Part shown: piece by piece, positions 61,727 through 64,000 of the stretch
Numbering within the stretch: the stretch's first letter is position 1
How the letters are laid out: each line of letters begins with the position of its first letter
Assembly: GCA_032358165.1 (NCBI GenBank)
Contig: JAALGY010000010.1
Coordinates: forward strand, 248,001 to 312,000
Origin: Diplosphaera chodatii
Lineage: Eukaryota; Chlorophyta; Trebouxiophyceae; Prasiolales; Stichococcaceae
DNA length: 64,000 nt
Reading direction: 5' to 3'
Notes under the pieces: generated by a model
Databases searched by the model: none
What the model saw: the letters and a program-made list of their open reading frames with translations, nothing else
Told to the model about the DNA's origin: nothing
Made by a program: the position numbers and the translations under genes

Positions 61727-63804
61727 ATGGCAGTGCACATGCAGCATGTGCAGCCGTCACAGCCACTCGCGCCACAGCGACACAACCCCACGCCTTTCCG
61801 CGCATCGCCGACAGCAGTCGTCTACCAAAGGCCATGCATGCAGCTTCGCAGACAGCACCAGCAGCAGCGGCAACAGTCGCACAGCATCGGCCGGCAGTAC
61901 CGCCTCAGCATGGTGCATGCTGCAGCGGCGGCAGACGCTGCAAAGTACGAGGATGCCGACTATGACAAGCTCGCAGACGAGATCAGGGTGAGCTTCACTT
62001 AGACTTTCGCGGCTTTGAACGCAACAATTGAGCAGGATTAATCATAATCTGCACCAATCTTGGTTGTAGCTGCACGTGTGGCAATCCTACGGACTGCACT
62101 GCGCAACAGGATACGGCAGAAGCGGTGAAGGAGCAGCTGGGCGGGACCAGCCTGTACCTGGTGGGCATGATGGGTAGTGGCAAGTCCACCGTCGGCAAGC
62201 TGCTCAGCCAGGCGCTCGGCTACTACTTCTTCGACTCAGATTCACTGGTGAGTGATGGCTGTCTGAAAGGTGAGCTACAGTCGCTCACGAACCTTGAGCA
62301 TGACAGTCTGCCCAGCGCGCCAGCCGCTGGCAGTCAGAGAGGCACGTTGCAAACCTGTGCAATCTGTGCATGCTGGAACGCACCTGCAGGTATGTGCTTG
62401 CTTCTCTTCACACGCTAATGCAGCTCTACCCTGCTGCTCTCAGTGCTCATTCGCAGGTCCGTTCTCCTGCATTGTGCATGGCTAGCGCTGCAGCTGCTGC
62501 AGAAGTGGGCGTGAAGCGCCATGCCGGGCTGGAACCGCGCAAGGCGCTGGACCTGTTCACGTGACAGGTGCACAACTATCCAGGACGCTGCACTGAAACC
62601 CAAACCCTAATCCACACAGGTGGAGGCGCACGCGCGCATGACGGTGCAGGAGATCTTCGAGCAGGAGGGGGAGGAGTCGTTCCGGGAGGTGGAGACCGCG
62701 GTGCTGCAGGTGACTGTTCCTGGCCCACACCCCGTGCTGCCACTGGCAACACGACATCCGCTGGCCCCCAGGCGCTCTGGGGTCCCGTGAAGGGTGTCGT
62801 CCCGAACTTGCTTCTCCGCCGCTGCCAGCGCTCCTCGGCCGTCATGCATGCAAGCACATGTTTCTTGAGCCGGCAAAGTACAGGAGCATCACACACCACA
62901 AGCAGATGCAGGTCTTCCATTGGCACAGGAGCTGGCGCCGTTCCGGGACTGCGTGGTGGCGACGGGCGGCGGCGCGGTGCTGCGGCGGACGAACTGGGGG
63001 CACATGTCGCACGCGGTCAGCGTCTGGCTGGACGGCCCGCCGCCGCTGCTGGCGGCACGCCTCGTGGCGGACGGCACCGCCAGCCGGCCGCTGGTGGCCG
63101 GCTCAGAGGTGGGCAGGGCGCTGCATGCTGAGCGCCGCTGCAGCCTTTCGTGTAGGGCGTGCAGCATCACAGTAGCGACCTGCTGACACCGGCATCGGAT
63201 TCTGGACACGAGGCGAGCCTGAGGGTTCGTTCTGCAAAGCAGACGCAGCATTGCTCAGCTGGTCACTCCACTGTGACAGCTGCCGGCTGACGTCTCGAGC
63301 TGCGTCGCGGTGCAGGGGGACAATGAGTACAATGCGACGGTCAAAAAGCTGCAGGACCTGCTGACGGAGCGCAAGGGGAAGTACTCGGTGGCGGACGTGC
63401 GCGTGTCACTCGCACACCCCGAGGGCGACGCCAACAGGAGCGCCGCCCCCGCAGTGGTTGCCAGCAGGTGACCCCAGCCCTGCAGAACATTGTGCATTGT
63501 GGGTTTGTTGGAAGCGCCCTGAGACTGGTGCAGGTTTGGGGGCTATGCTGTGAGCAGACACGATGTGCCGGGTGATTCACATCAACATGGCTGAAGATCT
63601 TGCAACCAGCATGCCGGGCTCAGCATGTTTGTAAGTCAACCAAGACGTAAACTCAACCAGCACGTCCGTGAGTGCAGGGTGCTGCGGTCATTGAAGGAGC
63701 AGCTGGAGACGAAGAAGGCGGATCTAGAGGCGAAGCGCAAGTCCCAGGTCGTGGTAGAGCAGGCAGCAGACTCGGCAACGGCGGCAGCAAAGCCGGAAGA
63801 GTGA
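61727..63804 (+). CDS. Shikimate kinase, plastid-targeted
   Basis: Phosphorylates shikimate to shikimate 3-phosphate in the plastid pathway to chorismate and aromatic amino acids. Six exons (61727-61987, 62110-62247, 62620-62709, 62929-63108, 63316-63467, 63678-63804) join in phase to 315 residues. The first 80 or so residues are Gln/His/Arg/Ser-rich with few acids, consistent with a transit peptide. The P-loop GMMGSGKST is at 106-114, the acidic substrate/Mg motif FFDSDS at 127-132, [11 protein letters not shown] in the shikimate-binding region (second acidic cluster), [12 protein letters not shown] at about 172-183, VWLDGPP, and the lid Arg in ASRPLV. The C-terminus carries an unusual Lys/Glu-rich helical tail ([18 protein letters not shown]). 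The stop is TGA at 63802-63804. Cofactor and fold are known for the family; targeting is inferred. Confidence 0.9.
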
Positions 63805-64000
63805 TTGACAGTCGTAGCAGTACCGCAGCATTGGCAGCTTTGGCCGCCAAGGCGGCAGAATGACTGCCGCTATACAACAGTTGGTTTGGTTCCCGCTGCA
63901 CAGCCAACGTGGACATCGACATGGATGGTTTAGCTCAGCCGCTGCCTGACATGTCCACGAGGGGGTGCCAGCATGTCAAGGTTTACGAACTGGAGGGTGT
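63805..64000. other. 3' flank of shikimate kinase to window end
   Basis: About 200 bases of presumed 3' untranslated region and intergenic DNA. Nothing further was recognised. Confidence 0.4.

Overview
The window is nuclear DNA of a eukaryotic green alga. Every recognisable gene is split into many short exons by introns of roughly 100-400 bases with GT donors (sometimes GC) and CTGCAG-type acceptors. The proteins are plant-type: a COP1/SPA WD40 protein, an SBP-box transcription factor, plastid-targeted shikimate kinase and adenylosuccinate lyase, and a DUF3611 membrane protein. Compact spacing and the gene set suggest a chlorophyte, probably Trebouxiophyceae (Chlorella/Coccomyxa-like). The lineage is inference; no rRNA, tRNA, CRISPR array or transposase was seen.

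Layout. (1) 1-24.8 kb: four head-to-tail paralogues on the minus strand (called A-D here) encoding secreted PhoD-like alkaline phosphatases. A runs off the left edge. B, C and D have upstream GNATATNC sites like those bound by the PSR1/PHR1 phosphate-starvation regulators. (2) 25.6-29.1 kb, minus: RsmD-type rRNA methyltransferase, divergent from (3) 29.5-37.0 kb, plus: a very large gene whose reconstructed 18-exon reading frame (1238 aa) joins a canonical response-regulator receiver to a SPA-type pseudokinase, coiled coil and COP1/SPA WD40 propeller. (4) 37.8-42.0 kb, minus: adenylosuccinate lyase, divergent from (5) 42.5-44.1 kb, plus: thymidylate kinase. (6) 45.6-49.6 kb, plus: SBP-box transcription factor. 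(7) 50.6-53.0 kb, minus: DUF3611 plastid membrane protein. (8) 53.5-61.1 kb, plus: three tandem F-box/leucine-rich-repeat paralogues, the first broken by frameshifts. (9) 61.7-63.8 kb, plus: shikimate kinase.

There is no single operon-like system. The coherent themes are a phosphate-scavenging array with a shared candidate phosphate-response element; a possible two-component-to-light-signalling fusion; a recently amplified F-box/LRR family with conserved GC-AG introns; and small direct duplications straddling exon ends in three neighbouring genes (RsmD, adenylosuccinate lyase, thymidylate kinase). Exon models were built by eye from reading frame, splice consensus and family alignment from memory. 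Five (receiver-SPA, SBP, DUF3611, shikimate kinase, thymidylate kinase) and F-box genes 2 and 3 close with consistent phase; PhoD exon edges are approximate.
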